Below are positions 42,473-50,628 of a stretch of DNA of 64,000 nucleotides, in pieces. The stretch is from the NCBI RefSeq assembly GCF_000805335.1, contig NZ_KN708638.1:3485744-3549743 (forward strand). The letters run 5' to 3'. The notes below the pieces were generated by a model. That model made no database searches and was not told where the DNA came from. It was given only the letters and a program-made list of their open reading frames with translations. Position 1 is the stretch's first letter, and each line of letters starts with the position of its first letter. The stretch comes from Streptomyces sp. CT34 (GTDB lineage Bacteria > Actinomycetota > Actinomycetes > Streptomycetales > Streptomycetaceae). Both the position numbers and the translations under genes were made by a program.

Positions 42473-43466
42473 GCTGTCCTCGGCGGCCAGTTCCAGGATG
42501 GTCTCCCGGGTGATCTCCAGTCGTCTCAAGGTGTCTTCAGCGGCGGCGAGTTGCTCCGTAAGACCGGTGATCTGATCACGCAGCCATTCGGCCGTCTCGC
42601 CAAGGAATTGCTGTCGGGTGTCGATCTTGTCCATGAGCTCCCTCCTCCAGGCTCCCACTGGCCGGGGGGCCGACTGCCAGGCCGGCGGGTCGCGCCAGGT
42701 CGGGGTGGCGCGGGTGAGGCGGTGGAGCATGACGTCGGTCATGGACCAGTCGATCATTGCCACCGAACTCGGCGGCTTCGTCTCGAAGTCGCGCACCAGG
42801 CGGCGGTGGAGCATGAGGGTGCCCAGGGTCTGCTCGACCACCCACCGCTTGGGCTCCGGGGCAAATCCGCGAGCGCCGGGCTCACGCTGGATGATCTCCA
42901 CGTCGACACCGAGCCCTTTGCCGTGGTCGACGACGGCGCTCTTGAACCCCGCGTCCACCCATGCCTTCGTGACTGTCGAGGCACTGTGGGCGACCTCGTC
43001 CAGCAGTGCGATCCCGATGGCGTTGTCGTGCACGCTCGCCGCCACCACGACGGCGATGACCAGGCCGAGGACGTCGGTGGCCAGGCCCCGCTTGCGGCCC
43101 GAGCTCTTCTTGCCCGGATCCAGTCCGGTCGTCGTGCCGAAGTAGTAGTACACCGCTCCCATCGGCGGCAGGTCATGTGGCAGGTAGCGCCACTGGCAGC
43201 CGGTACAGGCCTGATACAGGATCGCGTTCACGATCTCCCGCATCTCGTACCGACCCTCGTGCCCGCTGACCGACGGGTGCCGGGCCTTCCACCCGGTGAT
43301 GACCGGTCGGATCAACTCCCAGGCTTCATCCGACAGGTCACTCGGGTACGGGGGACGCCCGCCCACGTCCACCAGCACACCGCAGCGACAGCGAACCGCA
43401 GGATCGGGACTGGACAACCTGCCTTCAAGCACTACGAGAACCGCTCAAGACTCGCATAACACCCTC
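42473..43466. mobile_element. Truncated IS5-family element, relative of the one at 2652
   Basis: The right end at 43466 matches 13 of 18 bases of the 2652 element's terminal repeat and is followed by TGA (a TNA target). The left end is missing: it breaks inside the accessory coiled-coil gene at about 42473, where an unrelated transposase fragment begins. The element cannot move. Confidence 0.75.
42474..43372 (-). pseudogene. Dead IS5-family transposase fused to its accessory gene
   Basis: From GTG 43372 the product starts PPYPSDLSDEAWELIRPVIT. After AVYYYFG the sequence jumps to TTTGLDPGKKSSGRKRG, missing about 50 residues present in the 3127-3969 gene, including the first catalytic Asp (LVVLDTQSV). 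D2 is intact (KAWVDAGFK). The stop between transposase and accessory gene is also gone, so it runs on into LRDQITGLTEQLAAAEDTLR, the coiled coil, and is then cut off. The accessory part corresponds to residues about 1-55 of the 2726-3130 protein. Confidence 0.8.
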
Positions 43467-43537
43467 TGAGGTCTTGGCCGCGTCGCCGCAAAGGCTGCGC
43501 CTACACTGCTGAGCCTGCGTTTGGGAGCATCGCTTGC

Positions 43538-44002
43538 TCACTGCAGCGTGATCCACCCTTCAGGAAGCCATCCATGCACATAGCCCTCCAGGAAATGGTC
43601 CAGGTCGGGGATCCCCAAGTAGTCGATGACACAGGGCACTTCGGGGTGGGCAAGCCAACGGAGGCAGGCTGCGCCGCGGTAGGGCGAGCGCGGGATACCG
43701 GATGAGTCGACATGCGCGGTGAACAGCCTGGCCGGCTTGCGAACTTCGTGTAAGGCTCCGTAGGGACGCAGAGCTTCAAGGCGGCCGACCAGGTCCCCCA
43801 AGCGTGCCTCCGCCTCCGGAACGATTCCCTTCAGCAGACGCGCGGCAGCTCCCGCATACGATTCCCCGGCGTGCCGGCGGGTGGTGGGCAATGCGGGTGG
43901 GCCGTCATGTGCGGGACCATGGTCGAGCAGCGCCACTCGGTGATTCCCGTCGAAGCAGGCCACCAGCACGTCACGCCATCGGGACGGTGCATACATGCAC
44001 AT
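43538..44002 (-). CDS. Nudix-fold protein with a dead Nudix box
   Basis: 154 residues from ATG 44002 (frame open further upstream, no clear ribosome-binding site). VLVACFDGNHRVALLDHGP is the first Nudix strand pair, and ALPTTRRHAGESYAGAAARL corresponds to the Nudix box GG(x)nPGE..EAAxREL. The catalytic R-E-L-x-E-E is replaced by R-L-L-K-G-I, so hydrolysis is not expected. Such proteins can act as ligand sensors. The gene lies downstream of the module B XRE gene on the same strand (80 bp). Confidence 0.6.
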   Translation of the reverse strand: MCMYAPSRWRDVLVACFDGNHRVALLDHGPAHDGPPALPTTRRHAGESYAGAAARLLKGIVPEAEARLGDLVGRLEALRPYGALHEVRKPARLFTAHVDSSGIPRSPYRGAACLRWLAHPEVPCVIDYLGIPDLDHFLEGYVHGWLPEGWITLQ

Positions 44003-44082
44003 GAGGTGAATGTAGAGCACATCGGGGCTCCGCGCGCGTCCACGCGAGCGGAAGGGGCACACCCCGTCTGACGGTGGGTGCT

Positions 44083-44406
44083 CTACGGCACGGGGGGCAA
44101 GGAGGGCAGAGCCGCGAGCCCGGGCCACACCTGGAATCCGAGGGCGACCTCCAGCCGCGCAAGGGTGCCGAGGTCGGGCAACACTTTCCCGTTGACGACG
44201 CGGCTGATGGTGGAGTGCGTGATCCCTGTGCTCTCCGCCAAGGTCCGTAGGCTTTGCCCGCTGGAGGCGAGCGCCCTCTCCAGATTGCGGGCCAGCGCTT
44301 GTCCATAGTGGGCACTGGCAGGGGCGTCGGCGGCGAGAGCTGCATGCGGCCAGGAACCGCCCACGACATAGTCGCGCGGCACCTTGTCGTTACTGCTCCG
44401 GGGCAT
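44083..44406 (-). CDS. Module B XRE-type regulator
   Basis: 107 residues from ATG 44406 (ATG 44430 also possible). HTH: SLRTLAESTGITHSTISRVV then NGKVLPDLGTLARLEVALGF. The second block closely matches the module A XRE protein (AGKVWPDLLTVASLEGALGV), so the two are paralogues. It is divergent from the coiled-coil gene of module B, with a 467-bp gap likely to hold both promoters. Confidence 0.82.
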   Translation of the reverse strand: MPRSSNDKVPRDYVVGGSWPHAALAADAPASAHYGQALARNLERALASSGQSLRTLAESTGITHSTISRVVNGKVLPDLGTLARLEVALGFQVWPGLAALPSLPPVP

Positions 44407-44873
44407 GCCCGGATCATCCCACGCACCCATCGGTCACCAACCCTTCGTTCCGCATTCCAGGCGTCTCACTTGAACCGATCGGTGCATACATACACCGCAA
44501 GGCCAGCAGCGACACCTCTCGGGCGTCTTACGTGAGGCAGGTGCACTCGTACGGGGCGCTCGAGCCGCGGCGTCTACACGCCCGGCGTCAGTTCTCCGCG
44601 CCTGCGCGCCCCCTATTTTTCGCCACCCTTACCTCACTGACGCTCCGTGACTGAGGCGTTTCGACAAATGCGGTGGCCAGGTTGCGAACACGGCTCAGGA
44701 GCGCGTCACTCAAGAGTGGCACCGTAGCGGTTTATTCGAATTTCGTTCGGATTGACTGAGGTGTTTACGCTGCACTTCTGCGACCAATCCACGAATTGCC
44801 GCATTGCGCCTCGGGATCCAGTGGTTAAGATCCGTTCCAGTTTCTTGAGGCGGGTCGAGGGGAGGTCCTTTTC
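44407..44873. promoter_or_regulatory. Divergent promoter region of module B
   Basis: A 467-bp gene-free gap. TTGACTGA (44752-44759) and CTTCTGCG (44775-44782) recur ahead of the module A counterpart (22090, 22107). GGGGAGG about ten bases ahead of GTG 44874 is its ribosome-binding site. Confidence 0.5.
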
Positions 44874-45356
44874 GTGCAGCCACATCTGGTGCGGCAGTTT
44901 CTCGTTGAGCTGAGGTCTCTCGCTTTGGACGATGCCAAGACGCTTGCCGAGACGAAGGACCGCCTCGCCAGGGCCGAAGCGACCGTGGCGGCGGTTCGCG
45001 CAGCCTGCGACTCCGCAGCCCGGCGCGCCGAGGTGTCACAGCGTGTCGCGGATGGCGCCGAGAAGTTGCTGCGAGCCAGGGCAGATGCCCGGCAGGGGCC
45101 TCATGCCGCGGAAGACGCGCAAGAACGGACGAGAACAGCACCACGGACGCTGGCGCAGGAACTACTCGCCTTCATCCGGGGCCGGCGGAGCGCCACCCGG
45201 AAGGAGATCGTCACGTACCTGTCGTCCGCGCGCCCGGACCTCAAGCTCAGTGGACTGGGCCCGGAGATTTCCGACCTGGTGAAAGCCGGCCTGCTGATTC
45301 GCGTCTCCACGGGCCTTTACACCACGCCTGAGAACGCCGGAGGTGGCGCCATGTAG
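44874..45356 (+). CDS. Module B gene: coiled coil plus winged helix protein
   Basis: 160 residues from GTG 44874. A coiled coil at about residues 15-75 (DAKTLAETKDRLARAEATVA, AEVSQRVADGAEKLLRARAD) precedes a winged helix: LLAFIRGRRSATRKEIVTYL and EISDLVKAGLLIRVSTGLYT. It has the same design as the module A protein at 22191 and the IS accessory protein at 2726, though sequence identity is low outside the pattern. It probably binds DNA as a dimer. Confidence 0.78.
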   Translation: MQPHLVRQFLVELRSLALDDAKTLAETKDRLARAEATVAAVRAACDSAARRAEVSQRVADGAEKLLRARADARQGPHAAEDAQERTRTAPRTLAQELLAFIRGRRSATRKEIVTYLSSARPDLKLSGLGPEISDLVKAGLLIRVSTGLYTTPENAGGGAM

Positions 45357-45492
45357 ACGACTACCTGCCTTCCGAATCAAGACCTCGTCAAACATGCGCA
45401 AGTGCCGCCGACTCATTGGGAAACGTCGGCGGCACGGGGACGCGCGGATTGCTGGGCTCACGCATCACTCGTTATTGTAGGCGGTTTTTCGA

Positions 45493-46362
45493 GTGCGCGA
45501 GAGCCCGACACGAATTCGGCCTCTCAATATCAGGCCGAGAGATGGGCTCACTTTGTCTCTTTTCTCCCATGCCGATCCGGTTTCTGATTGGCCTCGCGGT
45601 TCCACGTCGGCCGGCCAGCGGGCACGCAAGCGCGCCGGCAAAGCATCACCCCGCCTTACTCTCCCGAGCTATCGAGCGAACCCCGTACAGCAGATTGGAT
45701 TCGTCCTGGCACTGAACGAGCTCGACAAGGGAGGCGGCCCCGTCTCGCGGCAAGCCCTGGCCGAGCGAGCCGGCAAGGGAGTAGCCACGGTGGTCGACTG
45801 CATGGGCTTCCTCGCGGACATCGGGCTGGTGGAAGCGGGCCGCGGCCAGTACGCGATCACCGAGCAGGGCCGGGCGTTCGCGGTGCTGTGGTCGCGGGAT
45901 CCCGCGCGTGCGCGGCTGCTGCTGCACCCGCTGCTCCAGGCGCACTGGTCCGCCACGGCAGTGACACGGCACCTCGCGTCCGGCCCCCTGCCACAGGCGA
46001 AGTTGGCCGAGTTGCTGGGCTCTGGCCTCCCCGGCGTACGGGCCCGCGGCATGTATCTGGTCGAGTGGCTCGTGATCGGGCTGGTCGTAGAGCGTGACGA
46101 GCAGCTGCACGTCCGTCTGGCGGCGACGGACGCCTCCGCACCCCCCAAGCGGTCCGAGGCGGACACGGCTGCGGAGGAGTCGGTCTCGGAGGACAGCGAC
46201 GCATCGGGAACAGCCGGGGGCGACGGTAGCGACGACGCCAGCGGCAGCAGCCTGCTGGGAATGACGTTCCAGGAGATCAAGGAGCTGCCCGAGGACCGCT
46301 ACACGGCGTTCCTCGAAGGCGTGCTGCAAATCCTGGACAGTGCTCTGGCGCCCACTGCCTGA
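45493..46362 (+). CDS. Module B tandem winged-helix protein
   Basis: 289 residues from GTG 45493 (no better start is seen; the first 45 residues look non-conserved). First winged helix: VSRQALAERAGKGVATVVDC and FLADIGLVEAGRGQYAITEQ. A helical linker (RLLLHPLLQAHWSATAVTRH) leads to the second: PQAKLAELLGSGLPGVRARG and LVEWLVIGLVVERDEQLHVR. An acidic Ser/Asp/Gly linker and a final helix close the protein. The module A counterpart (23634-25428) aligns across both domains but is broken by IS982. Followed by a strong terminator. Confidence 0.8.
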   Translation: MRESPTRIRPLNIRPRDGLTLSLFSHADPVSDWPRGSTSAGQRARKRAGKASPRLTLPSYRANPVQQIGFVLALNELDKGGGPVSRQALAERAGKGVATVVDCMGFLADIGLVEAGRGQYAITEQGRAFAVLWSRDPARARLLLHPLLQAHWSATAVTRHLASGPLPQAKLAELLGSGLPGVRARGMYLVEWLVIGLVVERDEQLHVRLAATDASAPPKRSEADTAAEESVSEDSDASGTAGGDGSDDASGSSLLGMTFQEIKELPEDRYTAFLEGVLQILDSALAPTA

Positions 46363-46403
46363 ACACCCGAGCTCCCTTAACACTCCAAGACGCACGGAGG
46401 CGG

Positions 46404-46432
46404 GCCCTGGTCCGGCGCGGCCGGACCAGGGC
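46404..46432. terminator. Terminator after the tandem winged-helix gene
   Basis: A perfect 12-bp stem (46404-46415 with 46421-46432) and 5-nt loop, 41 bp past the stop. It separates this gene from the recombinase-like pair. Confidence 0.88.
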
Positions 46433-46439
46433 ACCTCCG

Positions 46440-46508
46440 GGGTGGCGACTGGTGTCTGCGCTGGACTCTGGAACCCGGACGCAGAGGGTTCAATCCCCTC
46501 GCCATCCA
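46440..46508 (+). tRNA. tRNA-like element or decayed tRNA in module B
   Basis: A 7-bp acceptor stem with one G-U pair (46440-46446 with 46501-46507), a discriminator A, and a canonical T arm: GAGGG, loop TTCAATC, CCCTC at 46484-46500. The middle is non-standard: a 6-bp TCTGCG/CGCAGA helix (46455-46460 with 46480-46485, partly competing with the T arm) around CTGG...CCGG and a 9-nt loop with CTCTGGA; no proper D arm fits in the 69 nt. It is either a degenerate tRNA (perhaps Gln, anticodon CTG) or an unusual tRNA-like RNA between two module genes. Confidence 0.45.
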
Positions 46509-46786
46509 CCCCTTGCCGACCAGCATGGCATTCCTCAACCGAAAGGAACCAGTACCCGTGCGGATGACGCCAGTACGCCCAGTTCCCTGACGCGCCTTCA
46601 GTCAGCGCCTCTTCTCTACACCTCGCCAACCGGTTGGGCGATCTCCCGTTGCAGGCCCGGCCACCCGCCCCCACCGTGGTGTATGTACGCACCGCTCGTG
46701 TGGAGGTGAAACTTTGCACCATCCCTGCCCTGCCCGGCCACCAGGACAACACCCGGCGCCCCTCCCTGCCTCCCCGCCCGTCCGCC

Positions 46787-47749
46787 ATGAGCAGTGACAT
46801 CCCACTCGCCACCGGCATCGGAGCCGTCCTGGATCACTGGCAGTTCCTCGTGTTGCGCGGCGAGATGTCCCTGCAGACACTGAACCGGTTCGACCGGCTC
46901 TTGCGCCGGTTCGAGTCTTACGCGACAGTCCGGGGAGCGGTGTCGTTCACAGACGTGGATGAGACTGTCGCGGGACAGTTCATCGACGCCTACGGCCGTA
47001 CCCGTCACGGTCACGTCGCTGACGCGTCCCTGTCCACGCGGCACCTGCGCCGCAGCGTGCTGCGGATGTGCTTTGCCACCGCCCTCAGCCTTGGCCTTAC
47101 CGACGCCGACCCCACCCGCGACATCCGGCTTCCCCCCAGGGTTGTGGGCGAGACCCGTCCGCTGGACGAAGCCGAGGCGGTCGAGCTGCGCCACGCTGCG
47201 GACTTCGGGGACCGTCCCACCCGGCATGCCGCTGCCGCCGCCCTGGCTCTGGCCGGCGGCTTCAGCGGCGAGATCGGGCACATCAGCCCAATGGATCTCG
47301 ATCTGCCGACGGCACGGGTATGGATGCACGGCTCGTCCAAGACACGACCCCGATGGTGTCCACTGGATGCCTGGGGCGCGCAGGTACTCGCCGCCCGCGC
47401 CCACCACATCCACGCCACCACACCAGGCTGCGAACTGCGGCGGCTACGGCTTGCCGTCTCACCCCGCAACGGCACCTGCGAGCAGATCCAAGCCCGCGTC
47501 TGCGTCGCCCTGCGCGATCTGCTCAAACGCATCGGACTCACCGCCGACCAGGCGGTCCGACCCGCGTCGATCACCGCATACGCCGGCTGGGAGACCTTCA
47601 CCCGCACCCACCGCATCGAGGCCGCAGCCCGTCACCTGGGGATGTCCTCCCTGGACAGCACCGCCGCACTCATCGGCCACCACTGGCGCCCCGAAGACGA
47701 CCACGACCACACCCGCACGACACCGAACGGAGACGGCAACCATGCCTGA
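46787..47749 (+). CDS. Module B tyrosine-recombinase-fold protein, catalytically dead
   Basis: 320 residues from ATG 46787. N-terminal core-binding helices (MSLQTLNRFDRLLRRFESYA) and integrase-type C-terminal domain, homologous to the module A protein through RPLDEAEAVELRHAADFGDR, WCPLDAWGAQVL and ARHLGMSSLDSTAALIG. The TGLRxxE motif reads AGGFSGEI (Arg to Phe), the HxxR region reads PASITAYAGWETFTRTHRIE, and the Tyr position is Leu. The DNA-cleaving residues are gone but the frame is intact. It overlaps the transposase-like gene by eight bases. Confidence 0.82.
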   Translation: MSSDIPLATGIGAVLDHWQFLVLRGEMSLQTLNRFDRLLRRFESYATVRGAVSFTDVDETVAGQFIDAYGRTRHGHVADASLSTRHLRRSVLRMCFATALSLGLTDADPTRDIRLPPRVVGETRPLDEAEAVELRHAADFGDRPTRHAAAAALALAGGFSGEIGHISPMDLDLPTARVWMHGSSKTRPRWCPLDAWGAQVLAARAHHIHATTPGCELRRLRLAVSPRNGTCEQIQARVCVALRDLLKRIGLTADQAVRPASITAYAGWETFTRTHRIEAAARHLGMSSLDSTAALIGHHWRPEDDHDHTRTTPNGDGNHA

Positions 47750-49239
47750 GGACCTCTTCGGCGCCCCCCGGCCCCGCCACTGCCGCAAGAAGGCCGCACG
47801 CCGCACGCTGGAGACCGACCTGCGCACCGTCTCCCAACGCATCTGGGACATCGCCCAGTTCGAAGACGTCTACCGCCTCGCTTCCATCCTGGAAAACGTG
47901 CCCGGACCGCGCGCGGGGCGCCCTCCCGCCTACCCGCCCTACATCTACGCCCTCTTCCTGACCCTGCGCGGTATCCACGGCTCGGCCCGCTACTGCGCCG
48001 GCGACCTGCAGAACCCGACCGTCTGGAACACCCTCCGCGACGGCATCACCCGCCACCTCGGCCCCGACGAAGCCCGCCGCCTGCCGGCAACCGGCCCCAC
48101 CCGCCACCACTGGCAGCACGCCCAGCGCGCCCTCCTGATCCCACGACTGGAACAGCTCAACGAGACCTTCGAGGACCTCGCCCTGGCCCAGGCCCTGCGC
48201 CAAGGACTCCTGCCCGCCCCCACGCGACGCTCCTGGAGCAACCCCCAACGCCACCAACTGATCGCCGGTGACGGCACCGTCGCAAAGTCCCCCACTCTGT
48301 CCACCACGCCCTACAGCCTCGACCCCATCACCGGCGAAATCCGCCGCCACCGCGTCGACCCCGCCTCCTCCTGGCAGAAGGAAGGCGGAACCGACCCCGA
48401 CGACAACACCAACCACGCGGTGCTGGGCAGCAAGTTCGTGGTCTTCTCCACTCGCCACCGCGGCTACTTTCGGCGCGTCTTTCTCAGCTACCGCCACGTC
48501 CCCCACGACCATCCCGGCGGCGAAGCCGCTGTCGCCCTCGACCTCGCGTGCGCCATCCTGGACGCCGCCGACGGCTGCATGGGCGTTCTCTATGACGGGG
48601 CCCTGCGCGGAATGCACCGCGACGTCATCGCCCGCCGCGGGCGCCTACTGATCAACAAGCAGCACAAGGGAACCAAACCCCGCTACATCCGCACCATCGG
48701 CGTCGGCCGCTGCCGCCACGAACTGTGGTCCAACGCCGGCCGCGTCCACGAACGCTGCTTCCTCGACGACGGCACCAGCACCCTGCGCCCCCTCCCCGTC
48801 CGCAAACTCGAACGCCGCAGCAGCACCCACACCCACCGCTGGTACCACCTGCTCACCGTCCCCTGCCCCCGCGGCCTCCACGAACACCGCGAAGCCGTCG
48901 GCGTCACCACCACCCCCGGCGAACGAGACGACGGACACAGCGACACCGAAACCGGCTTCCACCGCGCCGAACACCTCCTGCAGATCCCGGACGACACGGC
49001 GGTCCACCAAAGCCTCTACGGCGGCCGCGAAGACACCGAAGCCGGCTTCTCCCAGTTCGACCGCTCCCTGTGGAACCAACGGATGATCGCCTTCGGCGCC
49101 GAAGCACAAAGCCTCGTTGTCCCTCGGCTTCCTCCTCGCCCAAAACGCCACCAGCGCCGCCCGCTACCGAGAAGACCCCATCTACACCGACGCCGAAACC
49201 GAAGCCACCGACCACAACAGCAACGACCGAAAGCACTGA
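47742..49239 (+). pseudogene. Module B DDE transposase-like gene, late frameshift
   Basis: From ATG 47742 the frame reads RAGRPPAYPPYIYALFLTLR, GDGTVAKSPTLS (D1), GVLYDGALRGMHRDVI (D2) and REDTEAGFSQFDRSLW (E), the full DDE set of a cytoplasmic transposase. After FGAEAQSL, near 49116, homology to the module A protein moves to the +1 frame: LSLGFLLAQNATSAARYRED and so on to TGA at 49237-49239. Removing one G restores a 498-residue protein. In the original frame the gene ends at 49253 with a Pro/Arg-rich tail. Since the break is after the catalytic core, the product may still fold. Confidence 0.78.
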
Positions 49240-49299
49240 CGACCAAGCACTGACCACCGGGGCCGCCGACCGTAGCCCCACCACCACACCTTCATCCGC

Positions 49300-49383
49300 T
49301 ACCCTGTGTGGGGCCGCCCTCAGCGGCGGCCCCTACCCTTGCCGGCAGCAGGTGAGCGCTCACACAGAGTATTCACCAACGTT
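49300..49383 (+). ncRNA. Candidate structured RNA at the end of module B
   Basis: Starts with TACCCT (49300-49305), preceded by the same CCGC as in module A. A 9-bp stem GGGGCCGCC/GGCGGCCCC (49310-49318 with 49325-49333) has a 6-nt loop and a 1-nt bulge before an outer GT/AC pair. TGCCGG follows at 49340 and ATTCACCAACGTT at 49371-49383. The matching module A segment is 85 nt against 84 nt here. The conservation of box, hairpin form and end suggests a functional RNA or DNA site. Confidence 0.45.
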
Positions 49384-49397
49384 TTCCGCAAGGCCCC

Positions 49398-49473
49398 GCC
49401 TCCGTAGCTCAGGGGATAGAGCACCGCTCTCCTAAAGCGGGTGTCGCAGGTTCGAATCCTGCCGGGGGCACCA
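49398..49473 (+). tRNA. tRNA-Arg (anticodon CCT)
   Basis: Acceptor stem GCCTCCG with CGGGGGC, D arm GTAGCTCAGGGGATAGAGCA, anticodon stem CCGCT/AGCGG around CTCCTAA (anticodon CCT at 49431-49433), T arm GCAGG/CCTGC with TTCGAAT, discriminator A and an encoded CCA at 49471-49473. It reads AGG codons. It stands at the border between the mobile-rich region and the chromosomal core, a common integration point. Confidence 0.97.
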
Positions 49474-49661
49474 CGTATTACCCGCTGACCTGGGGTTTCT
49501 CCCCGGAGAGGCGTTCTGCTCGGCCTCGGACCGCTCGTCCGGGGCCGTTTGCGTGAGCGGTGCGTGAGCGGACGGGGCCCCAGGCCGTGATCTTCCGCCC
49601 GACGGATCAGCCCCCGGCACGGAGGCCGAGCATGATCGGTGCGCCCGCTCCCCTTCGGCCG

Positions 49662-50494
49662 TCAGCAACTTCTCGGACCGAGCACGCAGTCGCCGCACAG
49701 TGTCCCTGCGGCGTCGGGGGCGGCGCGGTAGATCAGGCAGCAACTGCGGCGCCGGAACCGTGCGTCGGTGCCCTGCCGGGTGTGGGTGTCACGGAGCAGT
49801 TGATGTGGCAGGAGGGCCGCGGCGGCCTTGTGTGCTCGTTGTCCGCTGGAGGGGGCGGAGGCAGTGACGCCCGTTGCCGCTCCGTTGATCGCGGAGGCTA
49901 CGTTGCCCGACAGGACGCCGGGGGGAAGACGGAGAGGGGCTCAACTGCCCTGACGAGTTCCTGTATTGGGCCTTCGAGCAGGTCGTCTGCTGTTCGGCTG
50001 GAGGCGGGCGGGGACGTTGGGCCGATGGCTGTCAGGGCGTCCTGCGGTAGCGAGAGGGGGAAGGCTCCACCGAGGGAGGACTGCAAGTGCGCGTTCGCGA
50101 GGGGGAGGGACAGCCGGAAGTCGTGCAGGGTGGCGGCCAGGGCCGGGGAGATGAGGCGTGCGACCAGCCCAAGGTGGGTCACGGGGGCTGCGACCCGTAG
50201 CTCGACCGCTTCGGGCGGGCGTCCGCTGCCGGCGGCCAGGAACGTGCGGACGGCCGTTGCACGGTCCAGCAAGGGCTCAGGGTTCCGGACCAGTTCGCTC
50301 ATGGGACGCCAGGGAGCGGTGGGGACCGATCGTGCACCGTGGGTGTCGAAGGCGAAGAACGGTCCGAGGGCCGCGATGTGTTCCAGGACCGCGGCCCCGG
50401 TTGCGTGTGCGTCATGGGGCGATGGTCGGTCGGGGCTGTGCGGGGGCCGGTTGCTCGGATGCCTGCTCGGCCGGTTGAGCAGACGCTCGGCCAT
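49662..50494 (-). pseudogene. FhuF-like (2Fe-2S) protein with a frameshift
   Basis: The frame ending at 49898 contains AAVLEHIAALGPFFAF, VAAPVTHLGLVARLISPALA and SSLGGAFPLSLPQDAL, the body of Streptomyces (2Fe-2S)-binding siderophore-reductase-like proteins. It runs into a premature stop after SVFPP. In the adjacent frame the normal end follows: LSGNVASAINGAATGV and RRSCCLIYRAAPDAAG with GDCVLG, carrying the Cys-Cys and Cys-x2-Cys cluster ligands, to the stop at 49662. One extra C in the CCCCCC run at about 49909-49914 would repair it, so a real mutation or a sequencing slip are both possible. Its 5' end is fused to a CbtA-like tail. Confidence 0.75.
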
Positions 50495-50628
50495 GGGGCC
50501 GAAGACCAGGGCCAGGGTCGTCCACAGCAGGGTCTGGGCGGTGACGGAGTAGAAGCGGAAGGAGAAGCGGAAGGAGAACAGCACGTCGGCCGGGAAGCCC
50601 GGGTAGACGGCGTTGGCTCCGGTCATCA
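50495..50628 (-). pseudogene. CbtA-like C-terminal remnant
   Basis: Translates as YPGFPADVLFSFRFSFRF then YSVTAQTLLWTTLALVFGP, the last membrane helix of CbtA, a cobalt-transport-associated protein. A short FSFR duplication comes from a repeated CTTCTCCTTCCG unit. It has no N-terminus and continues in frame into the FhuF-like gene, and its other end meets the truncated superoxide dismutase at about 50615-50628. Confidence 0.55.

Noticed and set aside
49432..49743. Frame overlapping the tRNA-Arg gene on the minus strand
   Set aside because: It runs through the tRNA and ends with the DSNLRHPL-type string often seen when tRNAs are translated; spurious.
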